A stretch of 57,401 nucleotides of DNA from Lachnospiraceae bacterium (lineage in GTDB: Bacteria > Bacillota > Clostridia > Lachnospirales > Lachnospiraceae), in the NCBI GenBank assembly GCA_014804615.1, contig JAAUZL010000024.1, forward strand, positions 197,963 to 255,363, read 5' to 3'. Shown here in pieces: positions 1 to 8,800 of this stretch. The position numbers and the translations under genes are program-made. The notes beneath the pieces were generated by a model. The model had not been told where the DNA came from, did not search any database, and worked only from the letters and a program-made list of their open reading frames with translations. The stretch's first letter is position 1, and every line of letters begins with the position of its first letter.

Positions 1-663
1 AGTGTATTTCGACTGTCCCGCCTCTCTTGCCTTCACATCGAAATAAACCACATCGGAGGGAAATCCCATGGTAGGGATCAGTCCCCGTAAAAACAGATTC
101 GTCTCCTGATACTCCGACAGCGCGTCCAGCGCCTTCTTCGACATAAGCCGATAATCTGCGTGATTTGTCATCACCTGGCTGCCCAGCAGATGCATCAGAT
201 TGTAGTATGCCGTGGCCGTGGCCTTCTTAAACATCCCGTCGGAATGTCTGTCATTGCGCACACCATAGACCACCTCACACCCCGCCATATAGCTTTCCAA
301 AAAGAGATCCAGCGCCTCAATATCCTGCTGCAGGTCCGCGTCAATGGTGATTACCACGTCCGCATGCTCTCTCGCCGTCATCATACCGGCAAGAATCGCG
401 CTCTGATGCCCGTAATTGCCTGCCAGACTCACCACAGCAAAGCGTTTGTCCTTTGCCGCGATCTCGTGCAGAAGTCGAAGAGTCTTGTCCTTGCTCCCGT
501 CATTCACAAACATGATTTTGGAGCCGGGCGCGATCTTGCCCTCCCGCTCCAGGCGGGCTTCCTTTTCGCCCATGACGGCGGCAGATTTCTCCACCACCTC
601 TTCCTCGTTATAGCAGGGTACCACCAGATATAAAATGGGAATCTCTCTCTTTGTCTCTGTCAT
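1..663 (-). CDS. Family 2 glycosyltransferase, DPM1-like (3' part lost at window edge)
   Basis: The frame opens with ATG at 661-663 and runs off the left edge, so only the first 221 codons are seen. The N-terminus carries the GT-A opening (LVVPCYNEEEVVEK), then VNDGSKD and the metal-binding region IDADLQQD, which is the pattern of polyprenyl-phosphate hexosyltransferases and related bactoprenol glucosyl transferases. Such enzymes usually move a sugar from a nucleotide donor to a polyprenyl phosphate on the cytoplasmic face, and many have two C-terminal membrane helices, which would lie outside the window. The start is 7 bp after the stop of the epimerase gene, so it is the last visible gene of the 5204-to-1 operon. 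The GT2 family is certain; the acceptor is inferred. Confidence 0.88.
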   Translation of the reverse strand, partial: MTETKREIPILYLVVPCYNEEEVVEKSAAVMGEKEARLEREGKIAPGSKIMFVNDGSKDKTLRLLHEIAAKDKRFAVVSLAGNYGHQSAILAGMMTAREHADVVITIDADLQQDIEALDLFLESYMAGCEVVYGVRNDRHSDGMFKKATATAYYNLMHLLGSQVMTNHADYRLMSKKALDALSEYQETNLFLRGLIPTMGFPSDVVYFDVKAREAGQSKYT

Positions 664-670
664 CTTATCC

Positions 671-1666
671 TTATTCTCCGTAATATTCTCTATACCACTC
701 CACAAATTTCTCAAGCCCTTCCTGAATGGATGTGGATGGTTTAAAGTCATAATCCCGCATCAGATCGCTGACATCCGCATAGGTCTGATACACATCTCCC
801 GGCTGCATGGGCAGATACTCCTTTTTAGCCTCCCTGCCCAGACATTTCTCCAGCGTCTCTATATAATCCATCAGTTTTACCGGCTTATTATTACCGATAT
901 TGTAAAGTTTATAGAACGCTCCCTTCTGATTCTCTGCCGGCGGATTACACAGAACGTTCTCGATTCCCTGTACGATATCATCGATATAGGTAAAATCCCG
1001 ATACATATCGCCCTGATTGTAAATCTGAATCGGTTCTCCCGCCAGAATTTTCTGGGTAAATTTATAATAAGCCATATCCGGTCTTCCAAAGGGCCCGTAA
1101 ACGGTAAAGAAACGCAGCCCCGTCACCGGAATATGATAAAGCTTGCTGTAGGCATGCGCCATCAACTCGTTGGATTTTTTCGTAGCCGCATAAAGACTCA
1201 CCGGCTCGTCCACTTTATCCTCCGTGGAGAAAGGTACTTTGTCATTGCCCCCATAGACAGAACTGGAAGAGGCATACACCAGATGCTCCACCGGGAAATA
1301 ACGACAGCCCTCCAGAATATGGAAAAATCCCATCATATTAGACTGCATATAGGCCGCAGGATTATCGATACTGTACCGAACGCCCGCCTGCGCTCCCAGA
1401 TTCACCACAATCTGGGGCCTGTACTCCTGAAAGATCCGAAACACATCTGCATTATCGGAAAGATCCCCTCTCACAAAACTATATTGCTCGAAAGTTTCCA
1501 GAATCGCCAGACGGTCCTCCTTCAACTTCACATCATAGTAATCGTTCATATTGTCAAAGCCGATCACCCGTGCGCCCCGCTCCAAAAGCTTTTTCGACAA
1601 ATGAAAACCGATAAAGCCCGCACCCCCGGTAATCAGATATATCTTAGAGGGATCAAACGCTCTCAT
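671..1666 (-). CDS. NAD-dependent epimerase, UDP-glucuronate 4-epimerase-like
   Basis: A 331-residue extended short-chain dehydrogenase. The N-terminal NAD-binding loop is TGGAGFIG, the serine motif is SSSSVYG around residue 135, and the catalytic YxxxK appears as YAATK around residue 160. The stretch FDNMNDYYDVKLKEDRL after the first beta-alpha unit is typical of UDP-glucuronate 4-epimerases (CapI/LpsL type) that make UDP-galacturonate. The gene directly upstream makes UDP-glucuronate, so the two form a two-step route from UDP-glucose to UDP-galacturonate. The ATG has AAAGGA seven bases upstream. A UDP-glucose 4-epimerase or a related C4 epimerase is the alternative. Confidence 0.86.
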   Translation of the reverse strand: MRAFDPSKIYLITGGAGFIGFHLSKKLLERGARVIGFDNMNDYYDVKLKEDRLAILETFEQYSFVRGDLSDNADVFRIFQEYRPQIVVNLGAQAGVRYSIDNPAAYMQSNMMGFFHILEGCRYFPVEHLVYASSSSVYGGNDKVPFSTEDKVDEPVSLYAATKKSNELMAHAYSKLYHIPVTGLRFFTVYGPFGRPDMAYYKFTQKILAGEPIQIYNQGDMYRDFTYIDDIVQGIENVLCNPPAENQKGAFYKLYNIGNNKPVKLMDYIETLEKCLGREAKKEYLPMQPGDVYQTYADVSDLMRDYDFKPSTSIQEGLEKFVEWYREYYGE

Positions 1667-1678
1667 TATCCATTCCTT

Positions 1679-3001
1679 TCATCGTCCAATGCTGTAATAT
1701 TCGATTCCTGCCTCTTTCATCCGCTGCACATCGTAGACATTCCGCCCGTCATATACGAGAGGAATCCGCATCCGCTCTTTAAAGGTCTCCGGAGACAGTC
1801 CCCGAATCTGCTCCCACTCCGTAAAAATAAAACAGATATTCGCATCCTGCAGAGCCTCTTCGGGCGTTTCCACATAAGTGATACTGCCTTTTCCGCTTGC
1901 TCCCGCAGGATAAAATCTCTGAAAGTTCTGTGCCGCCACCGGATCGTAGGCCATGATCTGCGCCCCGTTTTCCAGAAGCAGTTCGACATTGTCCAGAGAG
2001 GGCGCCTCACGCAGATCGTCGGTTCCGGGCTTAAATGCCAGTCCCAACACCGCCACCTTCAATCCATCGAAAGTGATCATGCGCTTGCAGGCTTTCTGGT
2101 AGAGCCTGGTCTTCTGGACCGCGTTCACATCCACTGCCGCCTCCACCGTCTTTAACTGATAACCATACTGCCCGGCCAGATATTTGAGTGCTTTCGTGTC
2201 CTTGGGAAAGCAGCTGCCGCCATAACCGATCCCGGCCTTCAGGAAATTCGCGCCGATCCTTGCATCATAGCTCATGCCCTCCGCCACTGCATCGATATCC
2301 GCTCCCACCAGCTCACAGAGATTGGCAATATCATTCATATAAGAAATCTTTAACGCCAGAAAATCGTTGCTGGCATATTTGATCATCTCAGCTGACCGCC
2401 TGTTCACAGAGACGATGGGTAATCCAAAAGGCTCATATATCTTTTTGAGAAGCGCCTCCGCCTCCCTGCTCTCCGTACCGATGATGATACGGGCGGCGTG
2501 CAGCGTGTCGCGCACCGCCGAGCCCTGTGCCAGGAACTCCGGATTGGAGGCCACCTCCACCTTTACATCCCGGACCAGAAAATCGTGGATGAACTGTTCC
2601 ACCTTATCATTGGTTCCCACCGGTACCGTGGATTTTACCACCACCAGACAGTCCCGCTCCACGGACTCCGCGATCTGTCTGGACACCGTAGCAATATAAT
2701 TTAAGTTAGCGGAACCGTCAGGCTGTTCCGGCGTACCCACACCGATAAAGATCGCATCCTTATCTCGATAAGCCCCGGCATAGTCCGTAGTATAATGGAG
2801 CCTGCCTGCAGCATTGTTTTTCTGCATCAGCTCCTCCAGCCCCTCCTCATAGATGGGGCTCTCGCCCGCCTCCATCCTCTTTACCTTGGCCTCGTCTACA
2901 TCCACGCAGGTGACGTCATGCCCCTTCTCTGCGAAGCAGACGCCCGCTACCAAGCCTACATATCCTGTTCCCGCCACTGCTATTTTCATGGGTTTCACCA
3001 T
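1679..3001 (-). CDS. ugd: UDP-glucose 6-dehydrogenase
   Basis: A 440-residue protein with the standard layout of UDP-glucose/GDP-mannose dehydrogenases: N-terminal Rossmann domain (MKIAVAGTGYVGLVAG), central dimerisation helix region, the catalytic cysteine in GGSCFPKDTKAL around residue 265, and a C-terminal UDP-binding domain (VLGLAFKPGTDDLREAPS). It oxidises UDP-glucose to UDP-glucuronate in the cytoplasm with two NAD+. It lies 12 bp upstream of the epimerase gene in the same operon. The start is uncertain between ATG at 3001 (close to AAAGGG), GTG at 2998 and ATG at 2989, the last giving the family's usual MKIAV beginning. Confidence 0.95.
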   Translation of the reverse strand: MVKPMKIAVAGTGYVGLVAGVCFAEKGHDVTCVDVDEAKVKRMEAGESPIYEEGLEELMQKNNAAGRLHYTTDYAGAYRDKDAIFIGVGTPEQPDGSANLNYIATVSRQIAESVERDCLVVVKSTVPVGTNDKVEQFIHDFLVRDVKVEVASNPEFLAQGSAVRDTLHAARIIIGTESREAEALLKKIYEPFGLPIVSVNRRSAEMIKYASNDFLALKISYMNDIANLCELVGADIDAVAEGMSYDARIGANFLKAGIGYGGSCFPKDTKALKYLAGQYGYQLKTVEAAVDVNAVQKTRLYQKACKRMITFDGLKVAVLGLAFKPGTDDLREAPSLDNVELLLENGAQIMAYDPVAAQNFQRFYPAGASGKGSITYVETPEEALQDANICFIFTEWEQIRGLSPETFKERMRIPLVYDGRNVYDVQRMKEAGIEYYSIGR

Positions 3002-3046
3002 TTCCCTTTCCGTATTTCCATATTCTACATTTTACATGGATACCCC

Positions 3047-4144
3047 CTAAAAAGCAAGGGCGGCAAGCTCCAGAAATCTCTCCGCACAAGCCTTATTGGA
3101 GATCTTGCATCTGTAGGCAAGACAATTCGCCACGTATCGCTCGTTTTCCGAAACAATTCTGACAAGTGTGTCAGCTGACCAGTCATCTTCCACAATACCC
3201 AGCTTCTCCCGCCTGATATAGGATGCATTGTAAGGAACGGAAGTAGTTACCACCGGCGTGCCCAGCGCAATGCTCTCCACGATGGAAACCATGTTGTTAT
3301 CCTTTTCCGTAGACACTAAAAGCGCTTTGGCGGAAGCCACCATGGGAAGTAATTCCTCGTGAGAAAGTTTTCCCAAAAAATCCACCTTTTCTTCCATCCC
3401 CAGCCTGCGGGTCAGATTCTTAAGCGCCTCTTCCTCCTCACCGGTTCCAATCACCTTTAACCGGTAGGAAAAATGACCCATCTTCACAAACCTGGCAAAA
3501 GCCTCTATCGTATGATCGATCCGTTTGCGGGGAATGAGCTGGGACACCACCGCAAAGCAATCCTCTCGTTCTCCACACAGCGAAAACCTTTCCAAATCCA
3601 CGCCGTGATCAATGGGGTCCTTTTCCACTCTGGGTAAAAACTGCCCGATAAAAGCCCCCGCCTCCTCCGATCGGGGCACCACCCGCGCCCGGCGCATCAG
3701 ACAGCGCGCCACCAGATGATACCAAATCTTAGATGGTAATTTATGCAGCATATTGTTGTGCGCTGCCAGCTCATGCCAGATAATCGTCTTTTCCGGAACA
3801 AGTCTTGCAGCCGTATAGGACCATGTCGCAAAAACCTCACTTGTGATAATTATGTCATATTCTTGATGGTTTTTTAAATATTTATGGAGCCCGGGCATAT
3901 AGGGAAAGCACCGGGGCAAAAACAGCTTATGAAAAATTGTCCGAAACCAAAGCACCGGAAAATCATACTGTTCCTTGACCGTAGGTCTGTAATCCTCGGC
4001 GGCAGCAAGCGTCACCTCATGTCCTATCCGCAAAAAGCCGAGACACAGCGTATAAATCATGGTATCCTTGATAGAATCCACCTGAGGAATCTGATTTGTC
4101 TCCGCCGTATATAAAATAGGATTGATCACCAATACCTTACTCAT
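3047..4144 (-). CDS. GT-B glycosyltransferase, family 4
   Basis: A 365-residue GT4-like enzyme. The frame is open further upstream, but ATG at 4142-4144 (protein MSKVLVINP) gives the normal family N-terminus and overlaps the previous gene by 8 bp (ATGAGTAA), so I chose it. The N-domain contains a conserved-looking LGFLRIGHEVTL segment, and the C-domain has VSQLIPRKRIDHTIEAF, VIGTGEEEEALK and the donor-site region VESIALGTPVVTTS. It should add a sugar from a nucleotide donor to a lipid-linked intermediate on the cytoplasmic side. The donor and acceptor cannot be told from sequence. It is the second gene of the operon that starts near 5204. Confidence 0.87.
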   Translation of the reverse strand: MSKVLVINPILYTAETNQIPQVDSIKDTMIYTLCLGFLRIGHEVTLAAAEDYRPTVKEQYDFPVLWFRTIFHKLFLPRCFPYMPGLHKYLKNHQEYDIIITSEVFATWSYTAARLVPEKTIIWHELAAHNNMLHKLPSKIWYHLVARCLMRRARVVPRSEEAGAFIGQFLPRVEKDPIDHGVDLERFSLCGEREDCFAVVSQLIPRKRIDHTIEAFARFVKMGHFSYRLKVIGTGEEEEALKNLTRRLGMEEKVDFLGKLSHEELLPMVASAKALLVSTEKDNNMVSIVESIALGTPVVTTSVPYNASYIRREKLGIVEDDWSADTLVRIVSENERYVANCLAYRCKISNKACAERFLELAALAF

Positions 4145-5204
4145 AAATATTTGCCGCCTCCAGAAAACGTTCTGCGATCTTGTCAAGCGAATACTGTTCC
4201 CTCACCTTCGCCCCATTCACGGAAAGCCGTTCCGCCAAGACGTCGTCCTGTGCTATCTTGAGCATGGCTTCCGCCATCGCCCTGCGGTCTCTCACCGGCA
4301 CAAGCAGACCGCTCACACCATCCTCTATATAAACTCTGGCACCGCCGATAGGACAATCTGTGGATATCGTGGGAATTCCCATAGCCAGCGCTTCCAGCAT
4401 GGAATTTGATATCCCTTCATAATCCGAAGGAAGCACAAACATACGGCTGTCTACGATTTCTTCCTTGACCCGTCTGGAAAAACCATGCCATACAACGCTC
4501 TTTGCAATTCCAAGCTCCTCAGCATAAGCCTTCAGTTTTTCTTCCAGCTCACCCTCTCCGTAGATATGCAGCTCGTAGTCCTCTCTCTGTTCTCTGAAAT
4601 CCGCAAAAGCTTCCAGAAGCAACGCATGATTTTTCTCACCGTGCAGCCTGCCCACCGCCACAATCTTTTTTGCCCGTTCTCCCTCATACCGCAGCGGAAT
4701 ACTTGCATCAACGGGATTGGGAATGATCACTGCCTTCCGCGCGATATCCTTCGGGAAATAACTGATACCGTCCGCTGTCTGGAAGGTGATCACATCGGCG
4801 CGCCGATAAGCCCAGTTACGCAATCCTTTCAGGTTCCAACTCTCAGGGTTACTGCGTTCCGCCACCAGCAAAGGCCGTCTCATCCCGATCGTCGCAATGG
4901 TCGAAAACACTGCTCCCATAACCGCAAAAGCAAAAATATGGCAGTCCGGATTTTCTTTAAAGTAGCGGCGCATGTCCAAAATCCGTTTGCCCCAGACCAG
5001 AGGATTCCCTCTCGACTGCTCCCCAACCGAAAAATCTTCCACCCGATCATCCAGTTCATAGGCATGCTCATATCCCGCAAACTGCATGATCGCCACCTGA
5101 CAGCCACGTTTCACATACTCGCCGCTCAGAAGGGAAACAACTCGTTCTGTCCCCCCGCCGGTCATATTGTGAATGATAAATACGATCTTTTTCTTCTTTT
5201 CCAC
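4137..5204 (-). CDS. GT-B glycosyltransferase, family 4
   Basis: A 355-residue GT4 enzyme. The N-terminus has the glycine-rich acceptor-side loop MTGGGTERVV; the C-domain has AVGRLHGEKNHALLLEAF, IYGEGELEEKL and the EX7E motif (EGISNSMLE), followed by LAMGIPTISTDCPIGG. This is the GalNAc/Glc transferase-like pattern common in capsule loci. It is the first gene of the leftmost operon. The upstream region, shared with a divergent XRE gene, carries several dyads that could control it. The sugar specificity is not readable. Confidence 0.9.
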   Translation of the reverse strand: MEKKKKIVFIIHNMTGGGTERVVSLLSGEYVKRGCQVAIMQFAGYEHAYELDDRVEDFSVGEQSRGNPLVWGKRILDMRRYFKENPDCHIFAFAVMGAVFSTIATIGMRRPLLVAERSNPESWNLKGLRNWAYRRADVITFQTADGISYFPKDIARKAVIIPNPVDASIPLRYEGERAKKIVAVGRLHGEKNHALLLEAFADFREQREDYELHIYGEGELEEKLKAYAEELGIAKSVVWHGFSRRVKEEIVDSRMFVLPSDYEGISNSMLEALAMGIPTISTDCPIGGARVYIEDGVSGLLVPVRDRRAMAEAMLKIAQDDVLAERLSVNGAKVREQYSLDKIAERFLEAANIYE

Positions 5205-5430
5205 TCTTTGTCACTCATTTCCTTCATGTCCCAGCGATACTCTTATTCATTCTACCCTGTTTCCCCGGAAAATACAATATAAGTGCATTGTTTGCCATAC
5301 AATGTTTTGTTGTATTTCTTTTCTTCCCTCTTCTTTTTGTAGTTTCCTTTCTACAACTTTTTGTTGTGTGATAGCATTTAAAACAACGAAAGTGTCAATC
5401 ATGATAGTCAGAAGGGGGTCCTGTATCACC
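5205..5430. promoter_or_regulatory. Divergent control region with several dyads
   Basis: This 226-bp AT-rich gap lies between the glycosyltransferase operon (minus) and the XRE gene (plus). It holds two similar 15-mers, ACAATGTTTTGTTGT (5299-5313) and ACAACTTTTTGTTGT (5353-5367), the second being a perfect dyad ACAAC-5-GTTGT. It also holds a perfect dyad TTGTAG-8-CTACAA (5337-5356) and CATTG-9-CAATG (5286-5304). They look like operators for a dimeric repressor, most simply the adjacent XRE protein. A weak minus-strand promoter, TTGTAT-17-TATTGT, overlaps the CATTG dyad. The dyads are seen; the regulatory role is inferred. Confidence 0.5.
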
Positions 5431-5775
5431 ATGAAGGAGCTGCGTCGGATCATCAGAGATTTGCGGGAAGATAATGACATCAAGCAAAAGACAATCGCCG
5501 AATATCTGGGCGTATCACAGCAAACCTACTCCAACTATGAAAACGGTCATAGAGACATTCCGATCTGGGCCGTGGTCAAACTTTCAAAATATTATCAGGT
5601 CAGCACCGATTATCTCTTGGGCGCTGATTCCGGATATCTTGGCAACACAAACCTGAACGGAAAGTATCTGGGCGATGTTACCATGCACGATGTGGTCTAC
5701 GATCTTCAAAAGCTGAACGCCAAGGACAGGCGTGATCTGTTGAAATATATTCGGTTTTTAAAGAACGGGGACTAA
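5431..5775 (+). CDS. XRE-family transcriptional regulator
   Basis: A 114-residue DNA-binding protein. Residues 1-60 are a Cro/C1-type helix-turn-helix (IKQKTIAEYLGVSQQTYSNYENG, split here as IKQKTIAEYLGVSQ and QTYSNYENG), followed by STDYLLG, a common end of this domain, and a short C-terminal helix (LNAKDRRDLLKYIRFLKNGD). I chose ATG 5431 because AGAAGGGGG lies 12 bases upstream and the helix-turn-helix starts straight after it; the frame is open further upstream without a good site. It is the only regulator in the window and is transcribed away from the glycosyltransferase operon. It probably represses itself and its neighbour. No ligand-binding or peptidase domain is present. Confidence 0.88.
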   Translation: MKELRRIIRDLREDNDIKQKTIAEYLGVSQQTYSNYENGHRDIPIWAVVKLSKYYQVSTDYLLGADSGYLGNTNLNGKYLGDVTMHDVVYDLQKLNAKDRRDLLKYIRFLKNGD

Positions 5776-5804
5776 AAAACAGCGGTCAAATGACCGCTGT
5801 TTTT
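5775..5804. terminator. Bidirectional rho-independent terminator
   Basis: A perfect 8-bp stem AGCGGTCA/TGACCGCT with a 2-base loop is flanked by an A-run on the left and a T-run on the right. It sits just after the XRE stop codon and just before the end of the convergent leucine-rich-repeat gene, so it can stop transcription from both sides. Confidence 0.92.
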
Positions 5805-5807
5805 CTT

Positions 5808-8800
5808 TTACTTATTGATCTTCACATTCATGGTGACCGGCGTACCTGCCGTATTCGTTCCCTGATTCTCGAACTGAATATACATGGTAATCTTATTGGT
5901 CGTATTACATCCATAAGATACACCCGATTTCAATTTCATATGAACCAGCAAAGAACCATTCTCCTGTGGCTCAAATCCGGTAATATCAAAGGAGCTTTCA
6001 GCTTTCTCATCCTTCTCTCCAAAGGCAATACCCTTTATTGCACCAATCGACTTCACATCCGACTTCTGCACCTCAAAGGTCGCCTCATAGTCCTTGTTGG
6101 ATAAATAAAGATCTACTGCCGTCTTATCTGTCTTCACCTTGGGAAGAACTTGTGCTGTTTTGACCTTGATCGGCGTATTACACATCAATCCATGATTCAA
6201 TGCTTCTATATACTTAAAGTTTTCCATCTCCACCCAGACATACAGCGTATAACTCTTGTTATTCTCCAGTTTAACACCATCCTCCGGCACAATATAGAAG
6301 GACTTTTTGTCCAAGGTTTTCTCCGCTCTAAACAATGTGCTCACTTTACTGTCATCCGTCAAGTCATCAAGAGTCGGATAGGTCTCATACAACTTAACCT
6401 CCTTTAGGGTATCCTTCAAATTGGCTACAGTAGGCGTATAACGAATCGCATTCTTTTCCGTAATCTCCCCATTTCGATCCAGAAGATTGATCTTGCCCTT
6501 CGCGCTTAATTTGACAGAAGAAATGGTTCCGCTATATACCTTGATATTGATGCTGACCTCCTTGGTAATGATAGTATTCTCGCCATTCTTATAAATCGGC
6601 TTCATTTTCAGACTATAGGTCTTGGCGGGCATTTGTTGCAACAAGGAAATCTGAAGCCTACCGCCTGCACCCTCATCATCCTCAATCCACTCGAAGTCAA
6701 AATAGTCTCTCGGAATACTTTCCTTATATCCATTGGTTATAAATCTAAGACTATTAAAAGTCTCGCTGGGGTCCAGTCTATAGAACTTAGGGTTAACCGA
6801 CTGATTCGGCTCCGCCAATGCAGAGACTGTCTTTGGCTCAGTCAAATCACCATTGTCGCCACTTGATCCATTACCGCCTTGCTCCGTGCCACCGCCTGTA
6901 CTGGTTTCGCCACCGCCCGGCTGTACAGGCTGCGGAGTGCTGTTCTCCACATACTTCTGATACTCCGGCAGATTCTTCACCGTCATCGTCATTTCCGAGA
7001 CTTCTACATACTCGTCACCGTTCTTTGCCGCCAGATTAAATGCATTTGTTCCCTTGAGCGTGACTGTCGGCATGGTCCTGGTGACTTTTACCGTCAGAGT
7101 GACCTTATTTTCCTTGCCCTCCTGCATATAAGTATAAACATATTTATAGTTGCCAGTTTTGATATCCGCTCCTTGAGCAGCCAGTTTGATCGTTCCCTCT
7201 CCATCTTCGCAAGTCACAGCCAGTTTGTTATATTGCTCCACGGTTTTATCCGTAGACTGCGCCTTAAACTCCTGTACCCCGGTGATTTTCTCGTCCAGAT
7301 GATTCGATACCAGTTCAAAGGATGCTTCTGAATCCGGATAAGTTGCATTTAAGGTAATCGTTGCCTTCTTCAAACTCTGTTTGCTTGCCTTGGTATCTAT
7401 CTTAATATTGTAGGTGAACTTGAACTCCTTACCCTCTGCCCAGTTCTTGTTGCTGACCTTCATGACCAGCTTGCCGGTTGAGCCTATAGGAAGAATCGAC
7501 ACCTTGATACCGGTACAACCATCTTCACCTTCCTCAACTCTTGGGTTGGTAAACATATATGTAGTACTACTCGTATCTACCTCCACCTTATAGTCTTCAT
7601 CCCACGCAATAGGCTGCTTCGTTTTTTTATCCAAAAGTTTCAGAAAGACTTCCTGGCTGCCCTCGAATCGATTACCAAAGGTATCTGTCGTTCTGTCCAG
7701 CACATAGGACGGCGCCACCGTCTGCGTCGGGATCGTGATCTTATACTTCTTCACAAGATTACTGCTATAGCCCTTAAACTTCAGCACCAGATAACCCGTC
7801 AGTACCGGTTTCCCGGATTTGTTTTTAAGTAACTGCTCCGCCTTCTGAGTGATCGTTCCGCTTACAGGATCTATCCGGAAATTCTCTGTAAACTTGACAT
7901 CATCTTCATAATTTTTGTGATCGCTCTCAGTCAACGGCTCCAGGCTGTACTCCGAGATCTCAGCGTCCCCCAGCTTACCGATGATCGGCTGAATCTCTGT
8001 CTTATCATTGGCATAGAAAAGATTGATCTTCGTTTTCTTGTCAAAGCTCACCGTCGGATTCGGCGTTGATTTCTTGACTACAATGGTAAGTGCAGGCTCG
8101 AAGACGCTCTTACTATTTTCTCCCACCTGAACCTTCAGCTTCACATTGTAGGTTTTCTCCGGCACCGTTGACACCGCAGATACCTTATAAGTCAAGACTG
8201 AACTTGTTCTCCTTAAAAACTCAAACCTAATTCCACTGACTGGCTCCCCATTGTTCTTATCACTAATCTCGATCGTCAGATTCTTATTCTCATCAATCTT
8301 TTGTCCATAAGCTTCAATGAGACCTATGGTCGTAGCCCCCGCCTCCTGATTGGGATTGACCGTAATCTTCGTGGCCGTCAGACGGGGTTCATAACTCTGC
8401 ACGCTGACTACAAACTGCTTTGTCACTTTCTTCTTATCTGCCCCTACAGCCGCCACAGTGATCGTCGCTTCGCCATCCGCCCCTTTCGGAATCGTGATCT
8501 CGTTTTCCGATGAAGCCGTCGTGGTAGATGTTTTTTTCAGTTTGGCCACCTTTGCGTCACTGCTGCTCCATGTAAAGGAAACCGCCATCTCTTCATCGTC
8601 CTCTTTCGTTCCGAATGCAGACGCTGTAATTCCAAATGTATAACCCTTTGCAACCGATGTCGTCGGGACGGAAACCCCTTTGATCCCCGTCTCATCCTTC
8701 TCAATCGTCAAGACGTCACTTACACTCGGATCCGCCAATAATACGCTGATATGATTGATCGAGGCATCCTCTACATCAATATCCACCTTCTTCGTAACCA

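Noticed and set aside
635-2155. A 506-codon plus-strand frame
   Set aside because: It lies antisense to the epimerase and UDP-glucose dehydrogenase genes, both of which have clear catalytic motifs.
5808-5900. Cell-wall sorting signal at the C-terminus of the LRR protein
   Set aside because: The last residues are a beta-rich segment ending in NVKINK, with no LPXTG, no membrane helix and no basic tail.
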